64,000 bases of DNA from Methanobacteriota archaeon (GCA_029556335.1 JAKQFA010000046.1:1-64000); one strand, 5' to 3'. Counted from the first letter of the stretch, positions 1 to 10,224 are shown. Program-made: numbers and translations. The notes: a model not told the origin generated them from the letters alone.

Positions 1-321
1 ATAAAAGCATTAAAAAATACAATTTTACCTGAAATTGTGGGCAATTGTGATAATTTAACTCCAGATAATATAAATTACATTTTAAACGATCTTGAAAGCA
101 TTCACATGGAGATAGATTACCTTTTTAATTTGTCTATCTCAAGATTAAAGCCGGAAGTGATCGAGAATCTCTTAAAAGTCCAAGAATTTATTGAACCAAC
201 CGTTAAGTTAGCTAGAAATGATCATCCATTTTTCGATTCGGTTATTCCGAATAAGAACCAATTATTTTGCAGTAATTTAATAAATATCGGTAAAATTTTT
301 CTAAAATTAGATGAAACCTAA
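1..321 (+). CDS. C-terminal part of an unknown protein, cut by the left edge
   Basis: The reading frame is open from the first base and ends with TAA at 319-321, so the gene begins outside the window. An internal GTG at 37 could serve as a start, but the frame continues upstream (codons for IKALKNTILPEI) and no good Shine-Dalgarno site precedes 37, so I treat it as truncated by the window. About 106 residues are visible. They are mixed charged and hydrophobic with a helical look and no motif I recognise. It faces the convergent AbiTii gene across about 48 AT-rich bases. Function unknown. Confidence 0.55.
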   Translation: MKALKNTILPEIVGNCDNLTPDNINYILNDLESIHMEIDYLFNLSISRLKPEVIENLLKVQEFIEPTVKLARNDHPFFDSVIPNKNQLFCSNLINIGKIFLKLDET

Positions 322-369
322 TGGGGATGTGTTTAGAAAGAATGTTTTTTTTATAATAACTCACAATCT

Positions 370-1248
370 TTAAAATCCGATTATTTTTGTTATGCCTTCA
401 ATTAGAATAGGAGCAATCGCACTACTCGCACAACCTTCTAAAATATTTCTTATTGATTTAAGTGCCTCTCTTATGATATTTTGATTAGGACTTTTGGATT
501 CTACTTGTAATTCTATGGTCTTTAAACCCACATTTAATTCACCTTTTTTATCACTATTTAAGTTTAAATTGTCCATTGCATCAGCAATCGACTGTAATAT
601 CTCTTTAATATCTTCTAATTTGGAATTATCAACATATTGTATGTTTCCGTCACCCAATTGAACTTGAGAGTTCTGAATTAACATATTATAAGTGACTAAA
701 TTCTCTTTGGCTAATTGTTGCTCTTCTGGTGTAAAAACTAAGTCATCTCCTAAAATCCCATCTTTTTCCATTTTTAGAGACCATTCTAAAATTATATTTC
801 GTACAGAATCAAATATTCGCTTTAATTGAGAAACAGAAATAGCTAAGACATCTGGAACAATTTCAACAGTAAAGTATTTTTTAAAAAGTAGTCTAGTTTC
901 TGGATCTATTTCAATATGTATAACCGATTTGGATTTGTTATAGAGATCTTCCAGCTCTGATATTGGTTGAAATAGAATACGACTAGTAGCAGCATTATGT
1001 ATTTTTTCATTTTCGATTTTATAGTCAGCATATCCGGATAAGGATAAAAATTTCAAAGTTCCATGGACTTTCCTATAATCCGGTACAATATCTCCGGCAT
1101 TATATCCATTTAATTCAGAATTAATCCAACTTTCAAAATCTTTGATTTCCAATTTTTTAGCTACGACATAAGCTTTTCTAAGCAACTGGGGAAGGTCTAT
1201 ATCTGAATTAATAGCTTCATTTTGTAGCTGAGTGACAACCGAATTCAT
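370..1248 (-). CDS. AbiTii-type abortive infection protein
   Basis: A 292-residue protein. I choose the ATG at 1246-1248 because AGAGGTTAT sits just upstream and this start lies 13 bases after the hsdS stop; a longer upstream frame would run into hsdS. Residues about 20-46 carry the AbiTii signature, with LLRKAYVVAKKL followed by FESWINSELNGY. AbiTii domains are known from phage-defence proteins, but their biochemical action is not settled. The middle (about 195-215) has a GDGNIQY-type turn, followed by helices and a hydrophobic C-terminal stretch (ASSAIAPILIEGITKIIGF). Its position directly behind hsdS fits the habit of abortive-infection genes to ride in restriction loci. Domain call is fairly sure; role in defence is inference. 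Confidence 0.75.
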   Translation of the reverse strand: MNSVVTQLQNEAINSDIDLPQLLRKAYVVAKKLEIKDFESWINSELNGYNAGDIVPDYRKVHGTLKFLSLSGYADYKIENEKIHNAATSRILFQPISELEDLYNKSKSVIHIEIDPETRLLFKKYFTVEIVPDVLAISVSQLKRIFDSVRNIILEWSLKMEKDGILGDDLVFTPEEQQLAKENLVTYNMLIQNSQVQLGDGNIQYVDNSKLEDIKEILQSIADAMDNLNLNSDKKGELNVGLKTIELQVESKSPNQNIIREALKSIRNILEGCASSAIAPILIEGITKIIGF

Positions 1249-1261
1249 GATAACCTCTGAC

Positions 1262-2544
<1,283 letters not shown>

Positions 2545-2548
<4 letters not shown>

Positions 2549-2904
2549 CTTAAAATTGGGGCTTTTATGCCCAACTCAACACAGTACTTTTCTATCTCTG
2601 CATCAACAGCTTTGATCTCTTCATCAAATGCTTCTAGTTCTTTTACTACAGCATCCAAGTCAACTGGTTCTTCTTCTTCGAAAGTATCCACATATCGGGG
2701 AATGTTCATGTTATAATCATTTTCTCGGATCTCATCCAGACTAGCCGCATGGGCAAACTTTTCAATATCTTCTCTTGCCTTGTAGGTATTAATGATCCGA
2801 TCCACATCTTCGTCTCGCAGCTTGTTCTGGTTTTTAACTTTTTCAAAGTGTTTAGAGGCATCAATAAAGAAAACATCGGCATCATCTTCCCTGCACTTCT
2901 TAAA
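2545..2904 (-). pseudogene. hsdM: hsdM remnant (C-terminal about 120 residues of the type I DNA methyltransferase)
   Basis: The frame encodes the conserved tail of HsdM: DADVFFIDASKHFEK, then NKLRDEDVDRIINTY, ENDYNMNIPRYVDTFEEEE and a C-terminal coiled coil. The family's SAM-binding core (NPPY region) is entirely absent. Homology runs up to about 2904, where the frame meets a TAG (2905-2907), and the sequence beyond belongs to an unrelated plus-strand reading frame. This marks a deletion or recombination joint. The stop codon overlaps the hsdS start in the normal M-S arrangement, so the original operon order is preserved at this end. The internal ATG at 2805 could still give an 86-residue tail peptide, but this would not be an active methyltransferase. 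Confidence 0.85.
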
Positions 2905-3493
2905 CTATGAATATGATTATCCTGAAATATTTGCAAAACAATTCCCAAGTGGAGAAATAGATCTGTGGTTATGGTATAAATTTAGCGATTATAGTATGAA
3001 TGAAGACGAAAGTGAGAAATATCAAGCTATCCACAGAGCTAGGCCCTTTCTAAAGGATAATCCAATTATCTATGTTTTTGGTGATATTCCAGAGAAAATA
3101 AAGGAAGAATTTAGTGTCGATTTTTATGATAAGAATGCTACTGCTAGTCATTTTTTGGGGAGCAGTCCAGATTATAGGGGCGTTTACCCTCTAGTTTTGT
3201 TGAATGCAATTATTGGCTCATTTGCCGATAGTGGACTTACATCTTTGGAGATAGCTAAGAAATTTGGAATATACAAAAAAGATAAAAATGGATACAATAC
3301 GCCCTTCATCACCCAGATTTTAAAGGGAATAAATGTTAAAGACATTAGAAATATAGATAAATTCTTAAAAGAAGATACCAATGCTACTTACAATAAAATT
3401 AAACGAAAACATCCCAATATAAGCATTGATGAAGACATTATTAACTACTTTATCTATTATGCATCCCTAGAAGGCGCATACATCAATTTGTGA
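2905..3493 (+). pseudogene. Truncated unknown gene joined to the hsdM remnant
   Basis: From about 2905 to the TGA at 3491-3493 the plus strand encodes about 195 residues of protein-like sequence (starting around LNYEYDYPEIFAKQF). The open frame continues to the left only as antisense of hsdM, so the true 5' end is missing. An internal ATG at 2996 could start a 165-residue protein but lacks a convincing ribosome-binding site. The later part (SLEIAKKFGIYKK, PFITQILKGI) could form a helix-turn-helix-like region; I cannot assign a family. It is convergent with hsdM across the joint, which supports a rearrangement rather than a natural gene boundary. Confidence 0.5.
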
Positions 3494-3833
3494 AAAATGT
3501 TAAGAAATCGAAAACGCCTAAACATCATTTAAAATTAAAATAGATGCTTCTTCTTCCTTTATTGAATTTGGATTTTAGCAAAAATGTTAAAAAGCTTAAG
3601 AACAAGAAATATTAGCTTATGCCAAAACCGATAAACAAGCCTTAAATCAAAAAATAAAGTCTATAAACCATTTTCAAAAAACACCTTGCACTATAATATA
3701 TATTCTTACAGATCTTCTCAAAAACTCCAAAATCTTTTATATCCTACCGATATGCGTATAAATGACTGTAAATCAGAATATACTCGTATATACGTATATA
3801 AATACATAAATAAATGAATTAAGAGGTTAATAA
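3494..3833. other. AT-rich stretch without a supported gene
   Basis: Strongly AT-rich with stops in all frames. It contains a palindrome CGTATATACG at 3785-3794 followed by TATATAAATACATAAATAAATG, which looks like a promoter region (TATA-like) for the broken small gene that starts at 3834 behind AAGAGGT. Nothing else is recognisable. Confidence 0.5.
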
Positions 3834-3972
3834 ATGAAAATTTGTCCTGAATGCGAACGCTTCATGGAATACTATGAAAAAGAAAGATCTAGTACTGCAA
3901 CTTCTGCGGAAACTTAGAAGACTAAATGAAACGGATGATGAGCATTTATATGTTTGTCAAGGTTTCTACTAA
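3834..3972 (+). pseudogene. Frameshifted small zinc-ribbon-like gene
   Basis: ATG at 3834 follows a good site (AAGAGGTTAATAA). Frame one gives 27 residues beginning MKICPECERFMEYY and stops at 3917. The second reading frame over the same place gives YCNFCGNLED ending at 3925, and the third gives NETDDEHLYVCQGFY ending at 3972. Read together they make a plausible zinc-ribbon protein with CPEC and CNFC knuckles broken by two frameshifts. I infer a decayed gene; programmed frameshifting or sequencing error would be alternatives. The last stop lies 2 bases from the stop of the convergent 184-residue gene. Confidence 0.4.
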
Positions 3973-3974
3973 AT

Positions 3975-4529
3975 TCAACCCAAAAATGCACTTACCATAA
4001 CCTGGGATAGAGAAGGCATAATCCAGTTTGCATTTCTTTGCAGCCATTCATACATTTTTCTTACCTTGGATTTGTCCATATCTTTTTTACCAAGCTCTCT
4101 TTCAATAAAGTTAACTTTCTCAATAATTAAATCTCTATTTTCAGGATTTTGTTGATTTATTTCTTCATATATCTGGTTAAAGCTGTTAACTATATTAATA
4201 GATACATTTTGAGAATCAATAACTGTTCCTGGGCTATTATGAACAATAGTTTGATGAATTAAAGGGAATTTTTCGTCTAACTGGTTATTATCTTCAACAA
4301 TATCAATACCTCCACTAGTAATCCTTGAAAGTGGTAGTGACCCATGGAGACGAGTAAGTTTCAAATAGCCTTTATTCTCTAAATAGTTTAGATTAAAATC
4401 AATAATCTTATCCTCAACTTGTAAATGTTTTTTAACGATCCCTGATGGAGTAAGACCTCCAGGATTTTCTATTTCATAATCGTATAATATTTGAAGAATT
4501 TTCCGCCTTATTTGATTATTATCCAACAT
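3975..4529 (-). CDS. Winged-helix protein with AbiTii-like tail, function unknown
   Basis: A 184-residue protein. Residues about 1-75 look like a winged helix-turn-helix (IRRKILQILYDYE, TPSGIVKKHLQV, LNYLENKGYLKLTR, then ITSGGIDIVED), a layout common in archaeal regulators and in effector adaptors of defence genes. Residues 95-115 (NSPGTVIDSQNVSINIVNS) form a short beta-rich linker, then helices and a hydrophobic C-terminus (NWIMPSLSQVMVSAFLG). The back half resembles the back half of the AbiTii protein at 370-1248 in layout. It follows the 62-residue gene by 8 bases and is likely co-transcribed. DNA binding is inferred from the fold only. Confidence 0.6.
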   Translation of the reverse strand: MLDNNQIRRKILQILYDYEIENPGGLTPSGIVKKHLQVEDKIIDFNLNYLENKGYLKLTRLHGSLPLSRITSGGIDIVEDNNQLDEKFPLIHQTIVHNSPGTVIDSQNVSINIVNSFNQIYEEINQQNPENRDLIIEKVNFIERELGKKDMDKSKVRKMYEWLQRNANWIMPSLSQVMVSAFLG

Positions 4530-4537
4530 TACACCCC

Positions 4538-4726
4538 TTATAAGAAGCGAACCGCATCATTCAAGACCTTTTCTGTTTCTTTTTTACTTCCTGCTTTTAT
4601 TAAATCCAATAATTTATCGATTTCTTTATCATTTTCGGATGTCCATTCAACATTCGACTCTTCAAAAACCATTCTGAAGTATTTTTTTAAAATATCTTTA
4701 GATTCACTCCACTCATTGGAATACAA
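4538..4726 (-). CDS. Small unknown protein (62 aa)
   Basis: ATG at 4724-4726 opens a 62-residue, acidic, helical protein (MYSNEWSESKDILKKYF and so on). It ends 8 bases before the winged-helix gene, so the two look like one operon. The upstream sequence contains a purine-rich GAAGGGGG, which would place a Shine-Dalgarno site about 10 bases before the start. No motif is recognised. It could be a partner or antitoxin-like companion of the winged-helix protein, but that is only positional inference. Confidence 0.4.
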   Translation of the reverse strand: MYSNEWSESKDILKKYFRMVFEESNVEWTSENDKEIDKLLDLIKAGSKKETEKVLNDAVRFL

Positions 4727-4796
4727 ACAGAAACCCCCTTCAAATCACAAATATATTTAATACTCCTTCCTTTAAGATAAATATTCTTGTTTCATG

Positions 4797-5018
4797 CTAC
4801 CATTCGCTCTTTTTATCCCTTATTCGAACTATAGTTCCACAATGCTCACATTTTTTCACTTGCAGTGATGGTCTCGTAATTCTTTCCCGTATCTCGTAAA
4901 CCCAGAGAAATCCACAGAACACGATGCAAGGGAATAATGCAGTGACCCCACCCAGGATGTAGCCTGCTGCACATACAATGCCTGTTAAGCCAATTCCCGT
5001 TTGGAGTGATTCATCCAT
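4797..5018 (-). CDS. Small membrane protein with a CxxC motif
   Basis: A 73-residue protein with ATG at 5016-5018, chosen because GGGGTGATT precedes it and the start lies one base after the ArdC stop (TAG at 5020-5022). Two hydrophobic segments (about 5-25 and 25-42, TGIGLTGIVCAAGYILGG and LFPCIVFCGFLWVY) are followed by a cytosolic tail with KKCEHCGTIVRIRD, half of a zinc-ribbon-like motif. The tight spacing implies translation coupling to ardC. Function unknown; probably part of the same mobile island. Confidence 0.55.
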   Translation of the reverse strand: MDESLQTGIGLTGIVCAAGYILGGVTALFPCIVFCGFLWVYEIRERITRPSLQVKKCEHCGTIVRIRDKKSEW

Positions 5019-5019
5019 T

Positions 5020-5859
5020 CTAATCACCCCTGGAGATTTCTCGGATGATAGATTCGGCGACAGAGATGATCTTCTTACCACGATGTTGCAGCTCTTCCTT
5101 GTTCCCTCCCCAATTACCGATGTATAATCTGCTTTTGTTGTTCTCAATGCCCAAACATGTTGTAACTATATATGACGCTGTTTCAGCCTCTATCTCCCGC
5201 GCAGATCTCTCTTCCGTTTCAAATAAGATGCCATCATCCTTACAATGCCCTAAAGCTATATGTGCCCATTCGTGGATTGCTGTGCTAGCTAAAGATGCTT
5301 TGTTGCTTTTATTAGCTAAATTTATATTTTTTCCATCCGTATTTCCATTCGAAAATCCTAGGTTATCTTGAATTTTGATTGGATAGGGGCAGGCTTTAAC
5401 GATAGTTTCAAAGTCAACGTCTCCTGAAATTAAATCAGGACAACCAATGGTATCAAGAAGATCTTGTTCGGATTCTTCAATTTTGGAGGTCTGTGAAATA
5501 TGGAATACAGATACAGGGAAAAATCCTTTAACGATAAAAGTTTCATCCCCATTTTTCTCCTCAATTCGTTTTTTGGCAGGGGCTAAGATCCTAATTGATC
5601 GCTCCCCTTTCTTTACTTGCCGTCCAAGAGAATTCCAATGTTTATATCCTGCAACTAAAGGGTTTTCTAAGGCTTCAGGTTTCTGGACGATTATTAAAAA
5701 AGTATTTTTCATTGAATAGTTATGAAATCCTCTTGTCCATCTATTTACAAATGTTGCTAGCTCTTCTGGGTCTTGGCAGATGTTATCACATAGGACGTTG
5801 AGCTTTTCATACATCCAATCTCCAAGTTCCTTCCCTTTCAATTCTTTAGGTATATCCAT
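5020..5859 (-). CDS. ArdC-like antirestriction protein (ssDNA-binding domain plus zincin)
   Basis: A 279-residue protein with the two-domain layout of ArdC. The N-terminal part (about 15-130) has the conserved W-x-x-G...YS-x-x-N and WNSLGRQVKKGERS..I..P elements of the ArdC N-terminal ssDNA-binding domain. The C-terminal part is a zinc metallopeptidase-like domain with HEWAH at 196-200 and a downstream acidic REIEAETASY (221-230) that would supply the third ligand. ArdC proteins of conjugative elements protect incoming DNA from restriction. The start at 5859 follows AGAGGTGATTTAG. The gene sits between the recombinase and a restriction-locus remnant, which supports a mobile-element origin. 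Confidence 0.85.
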   Translation of the reverse strand: MDIPKELKGKELGDWMYEKLNVLCDNICQDPEELATFVNRWTRGFHNYSMKNTFLIIVQKPEALENPLVAGYKHWNSLGRQVKKGERSIRILAPAKKRIEEKNGDETFIVKGFFPVSVFHISQTSKIEESEQDLLDTIGCPDLISGDVDFETIVKACPYPIKIQDNLGFSNGNTDGKNINLANKSNKASLASTAIHEWAHIALGHCKDDGILFETEERSAREIEAETASYIVTTCLGIENNKSRLYIGNWGGNKEELQHRGKKIISVAESIIREISRGD

Positions 5860-6041
5860 CTAAATCACCTCTTTTTTTTAATAAATCGGTGAATTAATGG
5901 ATTCATAGATAAATAGATACATAAATTCAGAAAGGAAGCAGGCGAGGATGTTTTAAGCGGCGTATTGGGGAGTCGAGTGAGTTGAGTTTCAATGTAGAAA
6001 TGATTTTACGTAAACTCGTTCTTTTAAAAAAAATAAAGTAT

Positions 6042-7211
6042 TTATTTGGAACTTTCGCAGACTTTAGAATAGTCTCTAATGAATTCGCGGTCATTCATAA
6101 GGCGATTAATGATTTTCTTTTGTTCATTAATTTCTTTCAGAATATTTTCCATTTTTTTATAGTCATCTGTTTTAAGGGAGTTTACTTTCACCGCGTCAAT
6201 GCTTAAATGCTCATATACCTTTAAATACTTCTCTTTAAGTTCTTCGGGTTGCACAATCCAATAAGATCTTGTTGTTTCATCTATTCTGTGACCGACTAAG
6301 TAGTCTGCCAAGAGTTTATCTCCGGTTGTTCTTATTATGGTGCTAATAAAATATTTTCGAAACGAATGTGGCCTCCAATAACTATAAGCTCCTTCTTCAT
6401 CGCTTTTAAACCCAACTAGTTTGCCTATCCTCTTTATTTCGTTTCCAATGCCTGTTCTTGTCATTTTGGTTCCTTTGTTGGTTATAAATATGGGGCCATT
6501 TAAGCTTCTAATGTGCCTATTCTTGTTTCGATGGTGATATCTTTCCTTTAAATAAGTTATTATTCGTTTAGTGGCTTCTGGGGGTAATAGGAAGTGGTGT
6601 CTATAATTAACTTTCTGCCGGACTATTTCAAAAATAATCGTATCCTCTAATATTTCATCTTCATAGGCAAAAAGATCCTCAATTGTTTCAAGTTCCTTTC
6701 CAATAGATAATCCAGCGTACTTAATGAATTGACGGATTGTAAGATTCCTAACTTCATTCTGTGCTAGACCAGTGAGTGCCATAGTGTAAATAATAGCTTT
6801 ATTCCTGGCATTACAAACATCTAACATTTTTCTAATATCTTCTTTAGCTATAAACCTCCCCCTGTTCTTATCAAGAACCGTATCACCTTTATGAGTTTTT
6901 ATATCAATAAACTGAATATCGTAAGCTTTATAAAACGATTTAATTGCAGCTATTTTATGATTCACGGTACCCGGGGCGTTTCCTTTCTTATCCAAATAAT
7001 TTTTGAAAGAAAATATATATTCGTTCACAGATCTGTTCATAGGCATTATAGATTCCATCTGTTGTTTCATTCCTTCGTCAATTAATTCTGAAAGACTCTT
7101 ATCAACAAATTCTTTAAATTCACTAATGGATGCTCGATACATCTTGCATGTACCTTCAGCTAACCCATTACGAGTGAACCATTTCTCTAAAATCAAATTA
7201 TCGCTCGACAT
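6042..7211 (-). CDS. Tyrosine recombinase / integrase
   Basis: A 389-residue protein with an N-terminal SAM-like core-binding domain (about 5-100) and a catalytic domain. The catalytic residues can be placed: R155 (NEVRNL), K200, the HSFR box H282/R285, H308 (LVGHRID) and the tyrosine nucleophile Y317 (TRSYW). A charged coiled-coil tail (about 345-389) follows. The set is complete, so it could be active. It lies at the inner edge of the AT-rich island and presumably moved it. No tRNA or duplicated att core is visible nearby, so the attachment site is unknown. Its start at 7211 follows AGGAGAAAATAAT. Confidence 0.9.
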   Translation of the reverse strand: MSSDNLILEKWFTRNGLAEGTCKMYRASISEFKEFVDKSLSELIDEGMKQQMESIMPMNRSVNEYIFSFKNYLDKKGNAPGTVNHKIAAIKSFYKAYDIQFIDIKTHKGDTVLDKNRGRFIAKEDIRKMLDVCNARNKAIIYTMALTGLAQNEVRNLTIRQFIKYAGLSIGKELETIEDLFAYEDEILEDTIIFEIVRQKVNYRHHFLLPPEATKRIITYLKERYHHRNKNRHIRSLNGPIFITNKGTKMTRTGIGNEIKRIGKLVGFKSDEEGAYSYWRPHSFRKYFISTIIRTTGDKLLADYLVGHRIDETTRSYWIVQPEELKEKYLKVYEHLSIDAVKVNSLKTDDYKKMENILKEINEQKKIINRLMNDREFIRDYSKVCESSK

Positions 7212-7552
7212 ATTATTTTCTCCTTTTCGGGGTATAAAAAAGATGTCGATATTGTGAACCCACAGAAACGAAACTTAAATATTTCGAAAAATAGGCACCG
7301 TTAACTTAATTTAATGATAAAAAAACTTAAAATTGATACCGAAAAATTGTATCTTCAATTTATTATTTTTAAATCCAATGTCTTAATCTGATTGAAATTA
7401 AGATAACGATAGGATAATTTGTTATTTTTGATCCGCTTTTCTTTACTTCCCCTGTGCTTAAATAAAGATATCAACACGGGGCTATATATTAACTAATCAT
7501 AGGGTGGTAGTTTTTGGGTGTACCCTGATCCACCTGTTATGACTAGAAAAAA
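7212..7552. other. Boundary region between island and catalase gene
   Basis: About 340 bases with no gene. It is very AT-rich up to about 7430. A nested inverted repeat lies at 7503-7534 (GGTGG with CCACC enclosing GGGT-GT-ACCC at 7516-7525). A TATA-like CTATATATTAA lies at 7483-7493. The promoter of the recombinase should also lie here. No direct repeat that could be an attachment core was recognised. Confidence 0.4.
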
Positions 7553-7572
7553 CTATATAGAACCAGGTTCTA
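7553..7572 (+). promoter_or_regulatory. katA promoter with a 7-1-7 inverted-repeat operator candidate
   Basis: A TATA-like CTATATAG lies at 7553-7560. Overlapping and following it is a perfect inverted repeat of seven bases around one central base, TAGAACC-A-GGTTCTA, at 7558-7572; another TAGAAC follows at 7575-7580. The 7-1-7 layout is the one used by Fur/PerR-family repressors, and its place over the TATA box would block transcription start. That a PerR-like regulator binds it is inference. Confidence 0.55.
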
Positions 7573-7604
7573 TTTAGAACTAATTAGATTGTGGAGGTTT
7601 TCTC

Positions 7605-9113
7605 GTGGAAAAAGAAAAATATACAACCAACAAGGGCCATCCCTTGGCCAATGATCAGGCATCCATAACCACTGGGGCGGGGTCCAGCTACACTTTACTC
7701 CAGGATGTCCATTTAATAGAAAAATTAGCACATTTTGATAGGGAAAGAATACCTGAAAGGGTTGTTCATGCCAAGGGGGCCGGGGCTTACGGGTACTTTG
7801 AGGTGACCAATGACCTGTCAAAATATACCCGGGCCAAGTTTCTATCTGAAGTTGGTAAAAAAACAGAAGTCTTTGTAAGATTTTCAACCGTAGGTGGAGA
7901 ACGAGGTTCAGCTGACACGGCCCGTGACCCCCGTGGATTTGCAGTTAAATTCTACACTGAGGAGGGAAATTATGACCTGGTTGGTAACAACACACCCATA
8001 TTTTTCGTTAGAGATGCCATAAAATTCCCTGATTTCATACACTCACAGAAGAGAAACCCACAAACTAACCTACCAGATGCGGACATGTTCTGGGATTTCC
8101 TCTCCTTAACTCCCGAGTCAGTTCACCAAGTAACCATCCTCTTTTCAGATCGGGGCACCCCCTATTCATTCCGGCATATGGATGGATTCTCCAGCCACAC
8201 CTTCATGTGGTACAATGAAAACAACGACTACGTATGGGTTAAGGTGCACATCAAGACAGTCTTGGGCAATAAGACCTTTACCAATGATGAAGCAGTGAAA
8301 ATGGCCGGAGAAAATCCTAACCACGCCACTGAAGATCTGTACAATGCAATTGAGGCCGGTGACTATCCAGAGTGGAAGGTCTATGTCCAGATCATGACTC
8401 CGGAAGAAGCCAAAAAATACCAGTTCGATCCCTTTGACATCACCAAGGTCTGGTACCATGGAGACTATCCACTGATTCCTCTGGGAAAGATGGTATTAAA
8501 CCGTGCCCCAGTGAACTTCTTTGCAGAGGTAGAACAATCTGCCTTCGCCCCCTCCAATTTCGTACCAGGGATAGGTCCCTCGCCTGATCGTCTTTTACAG
8601 GGGCGGCTGTTCTCCTATGAAGATACACAAAGACACAGATTAGGTGCTAATTTTCACCAGATACCAGTTAACCGGCCTAAAAATGCCAAGGTAAATAGTT
8701 ACCAGAGGGATGGTCCTATGAATGTTGATGAAAAGGGAGGATCAGGACCCAACTACTATCCCAACACCATGAATGGACCTGAACCAGATCCTTCATTCGC
8801 CCCTCCCGCCCTAGAAGTACAGGCCATAATAGATAGACACACCAGACCCACAGAAGATGTGGACTTTATCCAGGCCGGTGAACTTTATCGCAGGGTCTTA
8901 GATGAACAGAATAAAACTAACCTGGTTTCAAACATCGTGGGACACCTGAAAGATGCTAAAGAAAATATCCAGTACCGACAAGTAGCTTTATTCTACAAAG
9001 CCGATGAAGAATATGGAACCAGAGTAGCTAATGGTTTAGGTTTAGATGTTTCTAAAGTAAAGTACTTATCAGCCATGAACCAGGAGGAAAGGGTGGAAGC
9101 CACCAGGACTTAG
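7605..9113 (+). CDS. katA: Haem catalase KatA
   Basis: A 502-residue monofunctional haem catalase of the small-subunit type, which splits hydrogen peroxide to water and oxygen in the cytoplasm. The distal histidine is H55 ([12 protein letters not shown]), the distal asparagine N128 (VGNNTPIFF) and the haem-ligating tyrosine Y338 with R334 ([12 protein letters not shown]). Length and motif order are complete, without the extra flavodoxin-like domain of large catalases. GTG at 7605 is the start, preceded by GTGGAGGTTTT. It stands alone with its own promoter. Catalase in a strict anaerobe is known from some Methanobacteriales and needs haem from elsewhere, since methanogens of this group usually lack haem synthesis. 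Transfer from bacteria is plausible. Confidence 0.97.
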   Translation: MEKEKYTTNKGHPLANDQASITTGAGSSYTLLQDVHLIEKLAHFDRERIPERVVHAKGAGAYGYFEVTNDLSKYTRAKFLSEVGKKTEVFVRFSTVGGERGSADTARDPRGFAVKFYTEEGNYDLVGNNTPIFFVRDAIKFPDFIHSQKRNPQTNLPDADMFWDFLSLTPESVHQVTILFSDRGTPYSFRHMDGFSSHTFMWYNENNDYVWVKVHIKTVLGNKTFTNDEAVKMAGENPNHATEDLYNAIEAGDYPEWKVYVQIMTPEEAKKYQFDPFDITKVWYHGDYPLIPLGKMVLNRAPVNFFAEVEQSAFAPSNFVPGIGPSPDRLLQGRLFSYEDTQRHRLGANFHQIPVNRPKNAKVNSYQRDGPMNVDEKGGSGPNYYPNTMNGPEPDPSFAPPALEVQAIIDRHTRPTEDVDFIQAGELYRRVLDEQNKTNLVSNIVGHLKDAKENIQYRQVALFYKADEEYGTRVANGLGLDVSKVKYLSAMNQEERVEATRT

Positions 9114-9440
9114 ATCCGATATCAAAATGAATGGGTAAAAATCGGAATATGACCATTAATTGAATTTTTTTCCAAGTGCAGATTCCACCGCTATTGGCAC
9201 GGGGGCGTGGCAAACTGGCACGGACCCCAACAACATTTTTTTCCAACCTCCTTCTTCCACATCTTCGAGGACAAAAAAAGGTTTATTCAAAACAGCCAGT
9301 ACTATAAGGTGCTATAGTAAAAAATTAAGTGTTAAAATCGGGTTTTTAAATATTCTTTTAAATAGACTTCAAAATTAATATTAATAACCGGCTAAATCTA
9401 ACCTGATCTTGATCTGAATTGTTCTAGTAAAGGTGACACC
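9114..9440. other. Intergenic region after katA with a GC-rich patch
   Basis: No convincing gene. At 9193-9230 there is an unusually GC-rich patch for this region with TGGCACGG twice (9195-9202 and 9216-9223), followed by a T-run (9236-9242) that could end katA transcription. The remainder (9245-9440) is AT-rich and presumably carries the promoter of the next gene. Confidence 0.4.
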
Positions 9441-10169
9441 ATGTGGGATACCAGTAACGATTATCGGCTTAAAGTGGCTGAAAAATCTGTTGAACTCTTT
9501 ATTAACACCATGGACCGGGCCAATCTCAAGGGAAGGTGGAGTAAAAAACTAGCCCTGGAAGCTGCCCGTAAGATGATTCCAGAGATCCAGGCACTGTATT
9601 ATTCTTACCTCTCCCCGGTTGAAATTGCCCAGAGCACGTACCTGGAAGCACTGGAGGCACGCGTCCAGGAGGTAAAGGAAGCATTGGGAGGAGAATCCTG
9701 GAATCGTCAATTCCTGCAAATGGCTGACCCTGGTGAAAGGGAAAAAGTGGAGAACTCATTGGCCAAGATAAATTTCTTCCTAAACACTATATACGGACTC
9801 AAGCAGAGGATTCTATTGGGCGAGATAAACGACCCGGTGATGGGTGTTGATATAAAAAAAGGGGAAATTGTCAGTGTGGCAAAACACCCCGTCGCTATAA
9901 AACTTTTAATATGTAATTTAAATCTGGGTGAACGTGCCATAACTGTGGTTACCAATGATCTATCCCTTAAAAATGGGGATGAAGTAGCGGTGGCACTGTT
10001 ACCTCCAGAAAACTTCTCCGGCATTACCAGTGAAGGAATGTTCCTGGGGGCTGAAAAGGGTGTTTTAACTGGTGTAGAGGGTGATGTTGGTGGCATTCCC
10101 CGCGGCATTCCATTAGAAGCTCTTAATGAGGTGCGTAACTTGGTGGGAGCATTTTTGGGGCGAAACTAA
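9441..10169 (+). CDS. Protein with C-terminal tRNA-binding (EMAP II/Trbp111-like) domain
   Basis: A 242-residue protein. The N-terminal 130 residues are helical. From about 135 ([19 protein letters not shown]) the sequence follows the OB-fold tRNA-binding domain seen in Trbp111, EMAP II and the tail of methionyl-tRNA synthetase, including [21 protein letters not shown] and [13 protein letters not shown]. Such domains bind the tRNA elbow without base specificity. ATG at 9441 follows AAAGGTGACACC. It is a single-gene unit with a hairpin just after its stop. A role as a tRNA chaperone or synthetase helper is inference. Confidence 0.8.
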   Translation: MWDTSNDYRLKVAEKSVELFINTMDRANLKGRWSKKLALEAARKMIPEIQALYYSYLSPVEIAQSTYLEALEARVQEVKEALGGESWNRQFLQMADPGEREKVENSLAKINFFLNTIYGLKQRILLGEINDPVMGVDIKKGEIVSVAKHPVAIKLLICNLNLGERAITVVTNDLSLKNGDEVAVALLPPENFSGITSEGMFLGAEKGVLTGVEGDVGGIPRGIPLEALNEVRNLVGAFLGRN

Positions 10170-10188
10170 AAAAAAATGTCAAAGAGCT

Positions 10189-10224
10189 GCTGATGCAATT
10201 TTTTTTTTGAAGAAATTGCGCAGC
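10189..10224 (+). terminator. Hairpin downstream of the tRNA-binding-domain gene
   Basis: GCTG-AT-GCAATTT pairs with AAATTGC-G-CAGC across a T-rich loop. It lies about 20 bases after the stop at 10169. The T-run is inside the loop rather than after the stem, so it may work as an oligo-T terminator with the stem protecting the 3' end. Confidence 0.45.

Noticed and set aside
37..321. Complete 94-residue gene starting at 37
   Set aside because: The frame is open to the window edge and no ribosome-binding site precedes 37.
2706..2948. 80-residue minus-strand frame overlapping the hsdM remnant
   Set aside because: It is a shifted frame across the hsdM tail; the HsdM motifs are in the other frame.
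4797..5147. Longer 116-residue version of the small membrane protein
   Set aside because: The extra N-terminus overlaps ardC and lacks a site; the ATG at 5018 follows GGGGTGATT and couples to the ardC stop.
9160..9378. 72-residue frame after katA
   Set aside because: No ribosome-binding site and low-complexity composition; treated as intergenic.
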